Assembly: GCF_947179165.1 (NCBI RefSeq)
Contig: NC_077245.1
Coordinates: 40,231,286 to 40,295,285, forward strand
Length of the DNA: 64,000 bases
Source: Solanum dulcamara
Lineage: Eukaryota > Streptophyta > Magnoliopsida > Solanales > Solanaceae
Direction of reading: 5' to 3'
A model generated the notes under the pieces. It did no database searches. It saw only the letters and a program-made list of their open reading frames with translations, and had not been told where the DNA came from. Below are positions 30,258-42,425 of the stretch, one piece after another. Positions within the stretch are counted from its first letter, which is position 1. Each line of letters opens with the position of its first letter. The translations under genes were made by a program, and so were the position numbers.

Positions 30258-32857
30258 TGTAATGACCCTCTAGGTTATTTTTTTCCTAATGCCTCTTTTT
30301 CATCGTTTAAAGCATTCTTGTAGAGACCCCAAGTCACTTATGACTTGCTGGCACTAACTGTTTGGTCGCCTGATCTTTTATTTGGGTTTTAGGCCTTTTC
30401 CTTATTTTAGAGCTTTTATAACATTAAAAGTTGACTTTGTTCATAACATCAAGTAAATGACCTTAGAATAGAATTCTGATGGTTCCAACAGCTCCAGAAT
30501 GGCTAAATTAGGCTAGTAACATGATTGACATGAGTATCAAAGCAATTGGTACGAGTTTGAGGTAATTTGCCGCTTTAGCTATTGAAATTTGGCCTAAGAT
30601 TGACTTTGGTCAACATTTTTGAAAAATATGCTTGGATAAATTTTGTCAGCATGATTAGTTTACTCTAGAATTACCCTTCGTGCACTTTTTGAGGCTTCCA
30701 ATCGAATCCCAAAATATGTTGTGGAATTTATCTTAAAATGATACTTAGATGTGGGACCCATTTTCCATTAAAATACCTTCTATGAGAATTTTGAATGTGC
30801 CATTGAGTCTGAAATATCAAATTTAGTGGGGTAGCATACCTCATTTACGCACACGCTATCCTGAATGAATTTTGCAAGGATTTGGTCCCTTTCCCTATGC
30901 GATCGCGCGGACCCCTCCCACAATCGCGAAGAAGGGTTGACCTGCGTTAACCATTTTTGGTCATCGCGATTGCGAGGTCCAACCTCCATGATCGCGAGGG
31001 TCTTTTTCTCAGCAGGTCACAATTGCGATCCTTCCCTTTGCGATCACAATGAGTAGTTCGTTTAGTCTTTTAATTTAAGACCAGACGCAATTAACTCTTG
31101 GTCTCATACTTTGAAACATCATAACATTGAGCTCTAGAGGTCCTCTTTAGGCAATTTATAACTAGGATTGCGGATTATTGTTTGGAGAACGCGTGGGTAG
31201 GTTAATTCAGAAAGTGTTGGGGGGGGGGTATCAGAGGTAATTTTCTTGAAATAATTGTTGTCCCATGGCTCTTAATGGTGGTTTTTTGTGATTTTCTTGC
31301 ATGTTGTGTTTCCCACAGTTTTGAGCCCCGAATTGTGTTTCATTTTGGAAAACAAATTTGAGGTAGTGTTTCAGACCTTTTTATGGAGTTAAGTTCATAG
31401 GAGCGGCTCCCACATCCCTATTTTTGACTGAAATTGGTTCATTTTTAAATGTACTAACTTTAATGTGAAAATGACCGTATTAATGTTGTGTACCTATTTT
31501 GATAGCATGGTAGCATTCAAAGGCTGTTAGGAAGGGAAAAGCTCTGGTCGAGTGAATTTGGAGCACGCATAATTGAACTATAGGTAGGCTATAGTTTTCC
31601 CCTCTTTAGATATACTTTGGGAATGTAATTGCATGTTGATTAGTTGGAATATTTGATTGGGTAGTATTGAATCATGCTTAGACGTTTAGAAATCATGGTG
31701 TAGTCCTTTTCGGGGTATTATGAGGTACTTGTGAGCATGCTGCTTTCCTTGTTGATTATCCATGCCTTGTGGTGCATTTTTATACTTGTTTTATTGTTTA
31801 TTTGAAGCATGTGTGGCCTTAGTCTAGGTGTGACTAGTGCTTGCCTTAGAAATGCATGATTTGGACCGGATAGGCCTTAGTTTTGCGCCAATGTTGTTCA
31901 ACCAACTTAGTTCATTGTAGATTGGTATAGAAGACTTAAGTCTGATAGTATGGGACTTAGTACACATGCTCCGATAATATTCTGTGCTTACTTCCCCAAT
32001 TCTGTGGCTTCACGTGTTTCGACGGTGATACCAGTTCTGTTTTATGATTCAAGATTGGTTCGAGGCTCAGCTCTAATGGGTTTATTGATTGAGTAACTAT
32101 GGACGGTGATCCACAGAGTTTGGCAACTATTGATCCTTTCGAGCACTTGCAGTAGCTATTTTAGGAACCTTTGTTGGTCATCTAGATTCAAGCTCTGGCC
32201 TCGATCATATTGGCACTTTCGACGAGCATCCAATCAGAAGGTCCAGCCTCGAATATTTAGATCCTTATAACAAACATTTGGTTAGAGGTCCAGCCTAGTT
32301 ACTTGATACTTGATCAGTTCTTGGATACTTCTGGGGAGCATCCGGTTACACATCTCCAGTTCTGTACTATTAGATTCTATTGGATTGGGTTGAGGTTCTT
32401 GTTCTATATTCTCCGATCTTGGGTTCTCAGTTTTAGTTCTTAGTAGATATAGTTATTCTGTGTACTCTTTGGGCTTATGGGGTTCCGATTGGGTTTTTAT
32501 TTAAAACTGCACACGAATGTACCTTCTAAGCTTATGGGGGTCCAGTTAGGTGTAGTTAGTTGTAGATTACTTTATTTAGTTCTTTCTACACTCGTGTGCA
32601 TCTCTTTCTTTTACTTTTCTTTAGACTTTCGTTCTCAACCTCTGTTAGGTTCTATTCTCTCTATTCATACCGCCTTTACTTTTCAAGCTGAGTCATCCTA
32701 TAATGCCTACTGGGTACCTATTGTTTTAGTATTCATACTACACTCTACATCTATTTTCATGATACAAGTTTGAGAACCAACGACCAATGTTGATTGGAGA
32801 TTTGAGCAGTCTGATCTAAAGATGGGGGTGAGTACTTGGCATTTTATGGTAAGATGG

Positions 32858-32889
<32 letters not shown>

Positions 32890-33160
32890 CTAGTCTTTTG
32901 CTTTTGAGATAAGTCTTGTTTCAGTGGTCCACTTTTAGAACTTGTACTCTTTGGTTGAGTTAGTTGGGTACTTGTGACTTTCAAGTTCTGGGAGAGATCA
33001 GTTGTATATATTTATTTTTGTCTTGTCTTCCACTTAAATATCCTATTTATAGTAGTAATGCTTATTCTTGTTTAGTTTATACCCTTAAACCTATTAGTAG
33101 TTGTTATGTGTTACGGGTTGGCTTACCTACTGGTGGGTTATAGTATGTGTCATCATGACT
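30258..33160 (+). repeat. 5' LTR of gypsy D
   Basis: Starts TGTAATGACCCTCTAGG. Its last 950 bp (from about 32210) repeat at 33429-34397. The terminal GGGTCGTGACA and the primer site are missing: sequence goes from CATCATGACTTGAG straight into leader. Contains a TCGCGA-type palindrome array at 30899-31050 and a (TA)n run near 32870. Confidence 0.82.
30899..31050. repeat. TCGCGATCGCGA-type palindrome array in LTR of D
   Basis: Six degenerate copies: GCGATCGCGC (30900), CAATCGCGAA (30921), ATCGCGATTGCGA (30963), TGATCGCGA (30989), CAATTGCGATC (31020), TGCGATCACAA (31039). Same placement as the array in G. Confidence 0.8.
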
Positions 33161-33428
33161 TGAGAGACCTAGGATCACCGATCTCACTTGTACAGAGCTA
33201 ACATCTAGTAGAGTCTTGTGGATCGATGTGGAGACGTTCGTGACTTATCTTCGGGAGGATACAAGATGTCGTTAGGAAAATTTCCCAATTTTCTTCACCT
33301 TCGTGCAACATGTGTCTTATTGGTTCCTTAAAGTCTCACTTGTTTCACTCTTTCGCAGGATGGCTTGCACATGAGGCACATCGGTCGGGGAGGATGCACT
33401 TGGGCCAGCAGATAGATCCCAACTGTAT
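33161..33428 (+). pseudogene. leader and gag start of gypsy D
   Basis: Homologous to the leader of G. The gag ATG at 33360 is preceded by TTTCGCAGG and codes MACT followed by TGA and GTSVGEDALGPA; the stop is most simply a CGA to TGA change. The frame ends within 70 bp at the junction with the 3' LTR remnant, so nothing functional remains. The tRNA primer site between LTR and leader is deleted. Confidence 0.7.
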
Positions 33429-34397
33429 TGGCAATTTCGACGAGCATCTAATTAGAATATCCAGCCTCGAACATTCAGATCCTTATAAAAAGCATCCGGT
33501 TAGAGGTCTAGCCTCAGTTACTTGATACTTGATCAGTTCTTGGATACTTTTGTAGAGCATCTGATTACACAGGACTAGCCTCCTTATTATGAAATTCTAC
33601 TAGATTGGGTTGAGGTTCTGGTTCTATATTCTCTGGTCTTAGGTTCTCAGTTTCAATTCTCAGTAGTTATAGGTATTCTGTGTACTCGTCAAGCTTATGG
33701 GGGTTTAGTCAGGTTTTTATTTAAACTTGTACCTGAGTGTACCTTTTGAGCTTATGGGGGTCTAGTTATGTGTAGTTTAGCTATAGATTACTTTAGTTAG
33801 TTTTTTCTACACTTGTGTGCATCTCTTTCTTTTACTTTTCTTTAGACTTCTAGTCTCAACCTCTATTAAGTTTTATTCACTCTTTTCATATCACCTTCAT
33901 TTTTCAAGCTCAATCGGCCTATGATACCTACTGGGTACCTGTTGTTTTGTTAATCATATTATACTCTACATCTATTTTCATGATGCAGGTCCAAGCATGA
34001 GTGACCAGTGCTGATTCGAGCTTGGAGCAGTCTGATTCGGAGATGGGGGTGAGTATTTGGTGTTTTGTACAATTTTGGTCTCCATCTATATATATATATA
34101 TAGATACACACACTAGTGTATTTCTTTAGAGACAAGTCTTGTTTTAGTGGTCCACTTTTGAGACTTGACTGTTTAGTCAGCTCCGTACTCATGACTTCCA
34201 AGTTCTGGGAGGGATCAGTTGTATATAGTTATTTTCAGCTTGTCTTCTGCTTAATTATCCTTTTTATATTAGTAGTGCTTATTCTTGTTTAGTTTCTATC
34301 CTTCAATCTATATCTAGCTATTCTGGGTTACGGGTTGGCTTACCTACTGATGGGTTATAGTTTTTGCCATCATGACCTGATGAATCGGGTCGTGACA
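33429..34397 (+). repeat. 3' LTR remnant of gypsy D
   Basis: Direct repeat of 32210-33150 (both begin ATTGGCA then TTTCGACGAGCAT). Ends GAATCGGGTCGTGACA. Confidence 0.88.
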
Positions 34398-35399
34398 ATG
34401 AGTTTCTTTAACATATAGCAATACATGTACACATCAAATCAACAAGGTTTCCCCATCATAATTGGTTGAGGTCAGGAACCAAATTAATTTCCATCTAAAC
34501 TTTGAATTTGCGATATCTGATTTAATTTCTCTACCACGCATAATAATGGATCTCCAAATGAGATTGAGGTGAATGTTAGATTTTCTAACATTATTGAGAG
34601 AGATGATTGACAACTGAAAATTATGAGTGAGATGAATTATCTAGATCCTTGTTAAAAAATGTGAACTTGAAGTTCAAGAGATAATTCATTTGCATAATGT
34701 TGCAAATTAATTGTCAGATGAATTTGCTGATCCAATGTTATAATTCAGCTGCAAATGCTCGAATGAGAAGTCCTTGAAGGACAGAGTCTATGGTACACCT
34801 AAAGAGTGATAGATCAATCGATTCCAAATATAAAATTCCTTGAGGAAGAAGAGGAGATAATAACAAATATGTTCAAGTTAATGAGGCAAGTGCTTTAAAG
34901 GAGCAAGACAACATAACACTTCATAAAATTTTGGCAAAGATTCAGGTACCTGAAATGATGGAAAACTGAAGAGATCTCGATAAGTTATGTTATATTGAAA
35001 TTGAGTCATATGATCGTCGACGGTATCTTTGATAATAAGTAGCGCTTAATGCTGTAGATGTCGACGAGGATCTTGAATTAAATCTGCCACATAGTATGGA
35101 TAGAAAAATGACTGGCCAAATAAAATGCACTATTCATTTATCTTTTATTTCACTTAGAAATTGATAATTTTGGACTTATAGTTCATAGATAAAGATATAA
35201 TGTCAGTGGGGTACAATTATACGAAAGTATAGCTGTAGGATATAAAGTACGATTTTTGCCTCAGGACATAAAGAGTTTTTCGCAAAAGTACTGACATTAT
35301 TAAATGGAGATATATTATCTAGTGGTGGAAGCAGTGAGACTTGTTTTAGTCTAGCAATAGATGAAATACTTGAATATGTGTAATTAATGATTGTCATAT
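34398..35399 (+). pseudogene. integrase C-terminus and linker of Copia E
   Basis: Resumes the gene interrupted at 30257. Recognisable fragments in order: GQEPN (about 34470), a VQEIIHLHNVANQLSDEFAD-type stretch (about 34670-34730), NSAANARMRSP (34745), then VPEMME and SYVILKLSHMIV-type sequence (34945-35010) and ALNAVDVDEDLELNLPHSMD (35045-35100), which in this Copia lineage precedes the reverse transcriptase, followed by the KMTGQIKC-like equivalent of RNDWPKW. Multiple stops; not functional. Confidence 0.65.
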
Positions 35400-36540
35400 C
35401 TTGCTAGATGATGAAGGTTGTATGAAAATACTTGAAGCATTCAAGTTATTTGAAGCATATAAAAGTCTGAAAGAAACTTGTTCATTAAAGCTTCAAAAAT
35501 CCTTAAATAGATTGAAACAATCAGAGAAGAAAGGGTACAAAAATGACCGTATTTGTCCTTACGTTTTTATAAGAAGGTCGGATCTAAATTTATTAGGATA
35601 GTTGTGCATGTTGATGATTTGAACATCATTGACACTCTTAAAGAGCTTTCAAAAACTATAGAGTGTTTGAAAGAATTTCATTTGGTAAGATAAAATTTTT
35701 TCTTGGCCTACATATTTGACAAATGGAATATTTGTCCATCAATCAATATACACAGAAAATTTTGAAGCTATTTTACGTGGATAAATCACAATCATTGAGT
35801 TCATATCGCTTGACATAAATAAAGATCCATTTCCAAATAAGGATGAAGAGTTTCTTGGTGATGAAATTCCATCTATTAGTCAATTGGGGGAACTAGTGAG
35901 CGTTGCTATACATGATCAAATATTTTACAGTGAGTTTATTGGCAAGATTCAGCTACTCCCCAATAAAAAGATGTCGGAATGGCGTCAAGGACATATCTTC
36001 AGAGAATCATGGACATGAGTTTATTTTATTCCAATGAATCCAAGACATAAATGATTGATTAAGTCGATGTATGATGCATGAAGCTCAGTTTTAAATGAGC
36101 TATTTGTTTACATGTGGAGGCACAATAATATGTTGGCGTTCAATGAAGCAAACATTACTAGGAAACTTCTACAAATCATGCAGACTAATAGCCATCTATG
36201 AAGCAAGCCAGGAGTGCATTTGGTTGAGATCAATGACCCACCATATTCTGAAAATATGTGATTTTTCTTTGAAAAGGGATATTCTAGCCACCATGTACGA
36301 AAATAATATGTATAGCTCGATTGAAGGAAGGATACAATCAAAAGAGACCAGACAAAAATATTTCACTAAAATTTCTTTTCACATATGATCTTTAAGAAAA
36401 TGGTGAGATAGACGTTCAAAAGATCCATACAAGTGATAATCTTGCAGACTTATTCACTAAGGCATTGCCAACATTAATATTTGAGAAATTGAGATATAGT
36501 ATTGGAATGCATCATCTCAAAGATATCAAATAACTTTCAT
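35400..36540 (+). pseudogene. reverse transcriptase / RNase H of Copia E
   Basis: Plus-strand fragments follow the Copia RT: EAYKSLKETCSLKLQKSLNR with LKQSEKKGYKNDRICPYVFI (35448-35580), VHVDDLNIIDTLKELSKTIE (about 35607-35665; the VDD catalytic pair kept), GIFVHQSIYTQKILK, DKSQSLSS, EEFLGDEIPSI, then RNase H: LFTCGGTIICWRSMKQTLLG and ECIWLRSMTHHI (36095-36250), MYENNM, SDNLADLFTKALPT (36430-36470) and EKLRYSIGMHHLKDIK (36482-36530). The first third of RT is missing (a deletion near 35200-35400). It made cDNA and removed template RNA; now broken by stops and shifts. Confidence 0.88.
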
Positions 36541-36734
36541 CAAGGGAAGTGAAATATGCGCTGTACTCTTTTTGTTAATCATGGTTTTATTCCAAATGGG
36601 TTTTTCAAGTAAGGTTTTAATGAGGCGGCACTCAAGGCGTATTATGAGATGCGTGTACTCTTTTTTCTTCACTAGAATTTTTTCCACTGAATTTTTCCTA
36701 TTAAAATTTTAACGAGGCACATCATCTATTGACA

Positions 36735-36746
36735 TTCAAGGGAGAG
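36735..36746 (+). other. polypurine tract of Copia E
   Basis: TTCAAGGGAGAG directly before the 3' LTR at 36747. Confidence 0.8.
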
Positions 36747-37031
36747 TGTTATAAATCAATTGAATAGTGGATTGTCCAAATTCTCTATACATGAATTACT
36801 TACATTCACATATTATATTCCCTAGGGTCTATGAACCATTTTGGATAAAAATATATCTATTAATTAGGGCATTTAACATAGTGACTTTTGGAGTGACTTC
36901 TCAACCTATAAATATGTTTGTCATCTACCTTTGCAAGTGACACTTGAATAGAAGAAAAGTTCTCTCCTTCATCTACATTTCTTGCCTTCTTCTCTTTATA
37001 CTTATATTGTTCTGAGCTTAATTTTGCAACA
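36747..37031 (+). repeat. 3' LTR of Copia E
   Basis: TGTTATAAATC...TTTTGCAACA, 285 bp, TATAAATA at 36907-36914. Confidence 0.93.
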
Positions 37032-37897
37032 AGAAGTATATAACATAAATATTGAGTATAAATTAGATTGTGGAGTAAAAAGAAAATAAAGGATAAAATA
37101 AATATTTAGTGTAAGTTAAACCGTGGCTAAATAACATTATTTTTACTTTTTATTAGCTACAGTTTACTTTTAGTTTTTATTAGCTACAATTTGACCGTGG
37201 CTAACTAACTAACTTTTAAATTATTTTTTTAGTAACTAACAGTTAAATTGTGTATATGTAATGAATCAATATTGTATAAATAGCATATAAACATGTATGT
37301 ATATTGTATAAATGGTGTATGAACATGTATAGATGATTTATTAATTATGTAATGTATCGATAGTTTATAAATAGTTATGTAGTGTATATGTAATCTATTG
37401 CTATTGTATAACTCGTCCATAAACATGTATCAACATCATGTAAATGGTATATAAACATGTGAATATAATGTACAGATAATTATGTAGTGTATATGTAATA
37501 TGTCGATATTTTATAATCGTGTATCGAATTATATAAACAATTATGTAATGTATTAATATTTATTTGACTATCACCCATTCTCACATTAATAAATAAAAAA
37601 TAATAAAATGATATAAATATTCATTTTTCACAAAAAAGTGAAACAATTAGAAAAGGAAAAAAAGTTTTTTTGAAAAATAATAAAATGATATAAATATTCA
37701 TTTTTCACAAAAAAGGGAAACAATTAGAAAAGGAAAAAAGTTTGTTTTTTAAAAGAGAAACAACAAAACAGTTCTTTTAATAGCGTTATTTATCCATAGT
37801 TTAACTGTGGCTAAATAGCGATAACCGTAGCTAATGTATTTATTATATAAAAATGACCCTTTTATCCGAATTGGGCTATTTTTGGGTAATTTTGTAA
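37032..37897. repeat. AT-rich repeats: GTGGCTAA inverted motifs, ATGTAT repeats and a 77-bp duplication
   Basis: AACCGTGGCTAAATA (37115) and GACCGTGGCTAAC (37192) recur as AACTGTGGCTAAATA (37803) and inverted as TTAGCTAC elements, suggesting decayed transposon ends. 37245-37560 is built from degenerate ATATAAACATGTAT and TATGTAGTGTATATGTAAT repeats. No gene. Confidence 0.55.
37601..37752 (+). repeat. 77-bp tandem duplication
   Basis: TAATAAAATGATATAAATAT at 37601 repeats at 37678 with about two substitutions plus small length changes over the unit. Confidence 0.92.
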
Positions 37898-39080
37898 TGG
37901 AAAATGGCTAAAAATACCCTTGGAATATAGGAAAAGGTTTAAAAATACCCCTATCTACCTTTTGATATAAAAATACTCTTCTACTCATCTTTTTGGTCTA
38001 AAAATACCCTTTCATCCACCTTTTTGGCTAACTTTAACCCTTGAAACTAACAACCCTCTTTTTATTTTTTAAAAGTATTTATCATGTGTCATTTTCTTAT
38101 TGGATGAAACAAAAATTTCACCTCCACTAATTTTTTTCATAATTTATCTAAGCCAAAAAAATATATCTCTTCAAGACCCCAATTTTGTTTTAAAATTTAA
38201 TAGTTTTTTTATTGCTATAACTTTTTCTTCTTATTTTCTTATAAAGTTTGTTTTGGGATCATGAAGAGGGATATTGTTTTTATTTGAATACATTATGGGA
38301 AAAAATATTTTAAAAATAGTTTTTTTTTCTGTAGTTTTTTTTAAAAAATTTAGTTTTTTATGGTGATCAAACATGTATATTGTTTGCTTTAGATAAATTA
38401 TGAATTTGTTTATGAAAAACTTACTTAAAAAACCTTTTAGTTATAAGTCTTATTACAAGATAATTTTACAATAACTATCTAAACACTATCTTGTAATAGA
38501 AAAAATGATTTATTTATTTTTAACTATCTTGTAATAACTAATTTATTATAAAATATATTTTTTTACTATCTTGTAATAATTAAAAGATAATTTAGTTATA
38601 CGTATAACTATTTTTTTTATTTTAAATATATGTATTGTAAAAAAATAAGTATTATTAAATAGTAAAGAAAAATCAAGCCATAAACTAAAACAAATCTAGT
38701 CTCTTTTTTTTTCTAGTTAATCGGATAAAAACAATTCTAGTCTTGTTTATCAATATAGCTTTTAGAAAACAAATTGGAGGAGGGAGGAGGGGGTCTTGAA
38801 GAGGTATATTATTTTGGGTTTAGATAAATTATGAATTTGTTTAGTGGAGGTGGAATTTTTATTTCATTCAATAAGAAAATAACAAATGATAAATATTTTT
38901 AAAAAATAAAAATTAAAAACAGGTTGGTTAGTTTCACGGGTTATATATAGCCAAAACGTTAGATGAAAGGGTGATTTTAGACTAAAGAAATGAGTAGAAA
39001 AATATTTTTAGACCAAAAGGTGGATGAAGGGTATTTTTAAACCTTTCGTATAGTTCAGGAGTATTTTTGGCCCTTTTTCG
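37898..39080. mobile_element. non-autonomous MULE, 1183 bp
   Basis: Long terminal inverted repeats of nearly 300 bp (left from TGGAAAATGGCTAAAAATAC, right ending GTATTTTTGGCCCTTTTTCG), including ACCTTTTGGTCTAAAAATA and CCACCTCCACTAA blocks on both sides. Flanked by a perfect 9-bp target duplication ATTTTGTAA (37889-37897 and 39081-39089), the Mutator hallmark. The AT-rich middle has no transposase frame. Confidence 0.88.
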
Positions 39081-39089
39081 ATTTTGTAA

Positions 39090-40149
39090 AGTTGGGCTAG
39101 AAAAGTAGTAAACAAATTATAATAGTGAAAATCTTATAAATGTCAGTTATAAGATACTTTATTACTAGTTATAACATGATTGTTTATCTTTCAAGTTCTA
39201 ACAATAAAATTCTAACAAGTTATAACATTTTTTCAATATAATAAACTAATAAAAGAAAGGGAGAAAAAAAATAACAAACTAATAATATATTAATTATAAT
39301 TTGTAATTGAAATATAATTAGGAGACTATAAATGATTATATATTTACCTTCCTTAAATTACTCAAAATTTTTCAATAAGTTATTATTTGTCTTCTTAAAA
39401 GATTTTTTTTCTCTACGATCTTTGTCTTCTCTCTCAAACATTGTTTCTGATTTTTGTTCTTATTGGTTTTTTGATTTTTATTCTTATCGCTTTTCTGTTT
39501 TTTTATTTTTATCTATCTTTCTCATTTTTATTCTTATCTATTTTGCAAGACTTTTAGGAATTTGATTAGACTAAATTTTAAGAATTTAAGAAATTTTTAG
39601 GAAATAAATAATTACATTTTTAGATGATATTATAATTAACCCCTCAGCCATTATATTTTGTTTACAAGTTTGATATATAACTTGAAATCAACGTTATAAT
39701 AATCCTATGGGTATTGGCTTTAGTGTTATATATGTTATGTTAGTGGGTATGCAGTTACTATCCAATTGAAAATTTGAAGTATAACAATGTGTATTTTTTA
39801 TGCAATTGGTTTTACAATTATATGTTATTGTATTCAATTAGGATTTCAAATGTACACTTAATAATTATTAGTAAATATTGTATATAAAATATTTTTTATT
39901 GAATTGATATATAAATTGACGTCCAATTAATTACTAATATGGATTGGGACATGCAAAATTAGTACTAAATTCATTCAAAATATACACTGTATATAAAATC
40001 AATGTCTAACTTGGATGTTAATGTTGTAACATTTGAATGGTTTTACAGGTGTATACAATCGATATCCAGTTAGAATTCTACATGTACATTAATGTGTATT
40101 TAAAAAATGCAAACTACATACTAAATCAACAGAGAATTTGGTATATATG
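39090..40149. other. no gene seen
   Basis: Very AT-rich. A Phe/Leu/Tyr-rich 77-codon frame at 39332 is low-complexity. Repeated short phrases (ATTGTATATAAAAT, GTATACAATCGATATCCAATT-like) between 39700 and 40140 hint at old tandem sequence. Confidence 0.4.
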
Positions 40150-42425
40150 TGTCACGACCCAAGCCTAGGGCCTAGACGTGACACGGCGAATGAGACAGCC
40201 GGAGGTACCTCACCCAAGCCTCTTAGCACTCATTTAACTTTTCATAGATAATGACATTCAAGAATAATCAGAAGTAAAAGGAGATAATGGGACTAAAGGA
40301 AACAACAGAGCATAAGACTAATTAACAACCTCAACCATCGTCTAATCGTCAAAAATACCTCTACATCTTTATACTTGGCGGGGGCTAAGAGATGTCCCTA
40401 TCTCACCTTCATAATAAATGGAACAAGTACCCAAAAAGAAATACAAACATCTATACACATCATAAGCTAGAAAGATAAAAGGGTATTGTTTTTGAAATAT
40501 GGGAACTCACCAAGGTAATAGCCTTCAATGATCAAACTAGCCACGTGGAGATGAACGTGAAGCAACGTTGGTCCCTACATGGTGATATCATGTAGGCAAA
40601 AAAGTATGTGTTAGTACTTTGAATATACTAAGTATGTAGGCATGCATGAACATTAAAGAAACATTTGAACATTAATATAGTATGAGACGTAGTGCAATGC
40701 ATGCATAATCAATTATGAAAATAGCATTTAAAAAATTCATTTTGGGTCAAGATGACTATAACCAGCATTTAAGACCATACAAGCTACTACATGGAATCCA
40801 ACATAACCCCCTACATTGGCAGATGGAGCCTACTTACCGGGTAGAACTCCCTCAACCTCATTCATTTCTTTAACCTTTAGTGCTTTGTGAATCCACTAGC
40901 CTAAGCATACAAGGGGCTCCTATGTTGGACCATAGTTAATGAGACAAGGGGTTGCTACTAGGATTTCCTTAATGAATCCCACCTCAATGCCCCATTCGGT
41001 GCTGAGTCATTCCCACATAATAGTTCATATAATAAGAACATAGTCATTTACATAGCTTTAGATCATCAAAACATCATTGGAAGGAATAGCTCATAAAACC
41101 TTTCATCTGATTCTCACAAGTGAGAATTGACCTTTCACAAGTAGAATCCATCATTTCATAATCATTTCATCATTCTTTCACTTCATGAAACTTCCTTTAA
41201 TCATAGACATTTGCTTTCATAAATATTCATTTGGATTCAAAACTTTCAATTCAAACTTATTGAAATATAGCAAAACTAGATGGGTTCTATTCATTCATCC
41301 TTTAAATCATTTAAAACAATTCTAGCATTCATGAGAGTAATGAAATGCATCAATTTAGGTATCTTTTAAACAACCCACCAAAACAACTTGAAACCTTTTC
41401 ATGCCTTCATATAAGGACCTTTAGTAAAATAATCAATTTCATGCAATTAATAGTCAACATAGACTAAGATATATAAATAAATTTAAAATAAATAACAATC
41501 CATGCATTTGGAATCATGATATACAAATCTATAAGATTTCACTATTTAAAATTAAACTATTAAGTTGGGAAAAAACATTTGGGCTCCATAGTTGGAAGAA
41601 TCCATGAATGAGACCAATATACCTTGGAAAATAAAGCCATAACACACATTTGAAAATGGAGACATAAAGAAATATTGAAATAGAACCCTAGCTTTGCTTG
41701 AAACCCTTGGGAGAACTTTGAGAAGAAGGGGCTTTCTGATTTGAGTCTAAGTGTGAGAAATGAGGTCTTTCAAAGGTTTAGTATATTTAGATAGGGTCAA
41801 TTCAGTCCCCAAAATGACTACACTTCAATATTAATACATAAGAAAAGACCAAAATGCCCTTTCAAATTTGTCCGGACTAGCTTCACGGAGGACCCATTAT
41901 GGTCCATGGTTCTCATCACCGTTTGTGGTCCGTGGTGATGTCTCGTGATGATTGACTTGGAGGGAAAAATCTTGGGGTTTGCAGTAAAGTCTCTGAACTT
42001 CCTTCACAGAGATTTTCACGGTCCATGGAGGGCATCACGGTCGGTGAACTGTGGCCATGGTGTAGAACCTGCAGGAGGGACTACAAGGGTAATCACCACG
42101 GAGCACACCACAGTCTGTGAAGAGCTCCACGGACCATGGTGGTCGTTAGTGTTTCTTGCCTTGGGAAGTTTTTCTAAGGCCTTAGGGGAGGGGTCACCAC
42201 GGAGGGCACTATGGTCTGTGGTTCTCACCACGGTCTATGGTCCCTCATCGTGGCCCCTTCCCTGCAGCTCTGAATCTCTAAATCACCACCACGGTGGCTT
42301 ATCACGAGGCATGGTGAGGACCATGGCCCATGATGGCCTTCCGTGGTCATCACTAGTGCAAGTTTTCTGCAATTCTCTGAGATTTCATACTTTATTCCTT
42401 GGATTACCACTTTTCTACCTTGAAA
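40150..42425 (-). repeat. 3' LTR of element A, inner end deleted
   Basis: Opens TGTCACGACCCAAGCCTAGG, matching the end of the LTR of C, and shows the same order of blocks (ATGGTGATATCATGTAGGCA near 40580 and CCCCATTCGGTGC near 40990). At the inner side there is no TGTTACA end and no polypurine tract before the integrase tail at 42540, so a deletion removed both; the boundary is approximate. Confidence 0.8.
41885..42350. repeat. CCACGG/CCRTGG palindrome array in LTR of A
   Basis: More than ten copies of CACGG and CCATGG/CCGTGG words in dyad arrangement, for example TCACGGTCCATGGAGG (42016), CCACGGACCATGGTGG (42128) and CCACGGTCTATGGTCC (42228). The stretch is much richer in G+C than the rest of the LTR. 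An open frame of 164 codons across it (repeating HGPW) is a by-product. Confidence 0.8.

Larger units (their letters stand above)
30258..34397 (+). mobile_element. gypsy element D, internally deleted derivative
   Basis: Consists of a nearly complete 5' LTR (30258-about 33160), a leader with the gag ATG (about 33160-33428), then directly the last 970 bp of the 3' LTR (33429-34397). All of pol and the first two-thirds of the 3' LTR are gone. ATGAG at 34398-34402 matches ATGAG at 30246-30250, a possible target duplication with a 7-bp gap on the left. Same family as G. Confidence 0.82.
25434..37031 (+). mobile_element. Copia element E with two nested insertions
   Basis: Two 285-bp LTRs (25434-25718 and 36747-37031) flank a decayed Copia internal region. 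AGGAG (25429-25433) and AGAAG (37032-37036) are a probable 5-bp target duplication with one mismatch. Solo LTR F interrupts the gag-protease interval at 27250-29475, and gypsy derivative D interrupts the integrase at 30258-34397. Without them E would be about 5.2 kb, a normal Copia length. Tork-like lineage by resemblance of the RT-RNase H end (inference). Confidence 0.9.

Noticed and set aside
32477..32773. 98-codon hydrophobic frame
   Set aside because: Inside the 5' LTR of D; the homologous 3' LTR copy has it broken.
39332..39565. 77-codon membrane-like frame
   Set aside because: AT-rich low-complexity sequence coding Phe/Leu/Ser/Tyr; no support.
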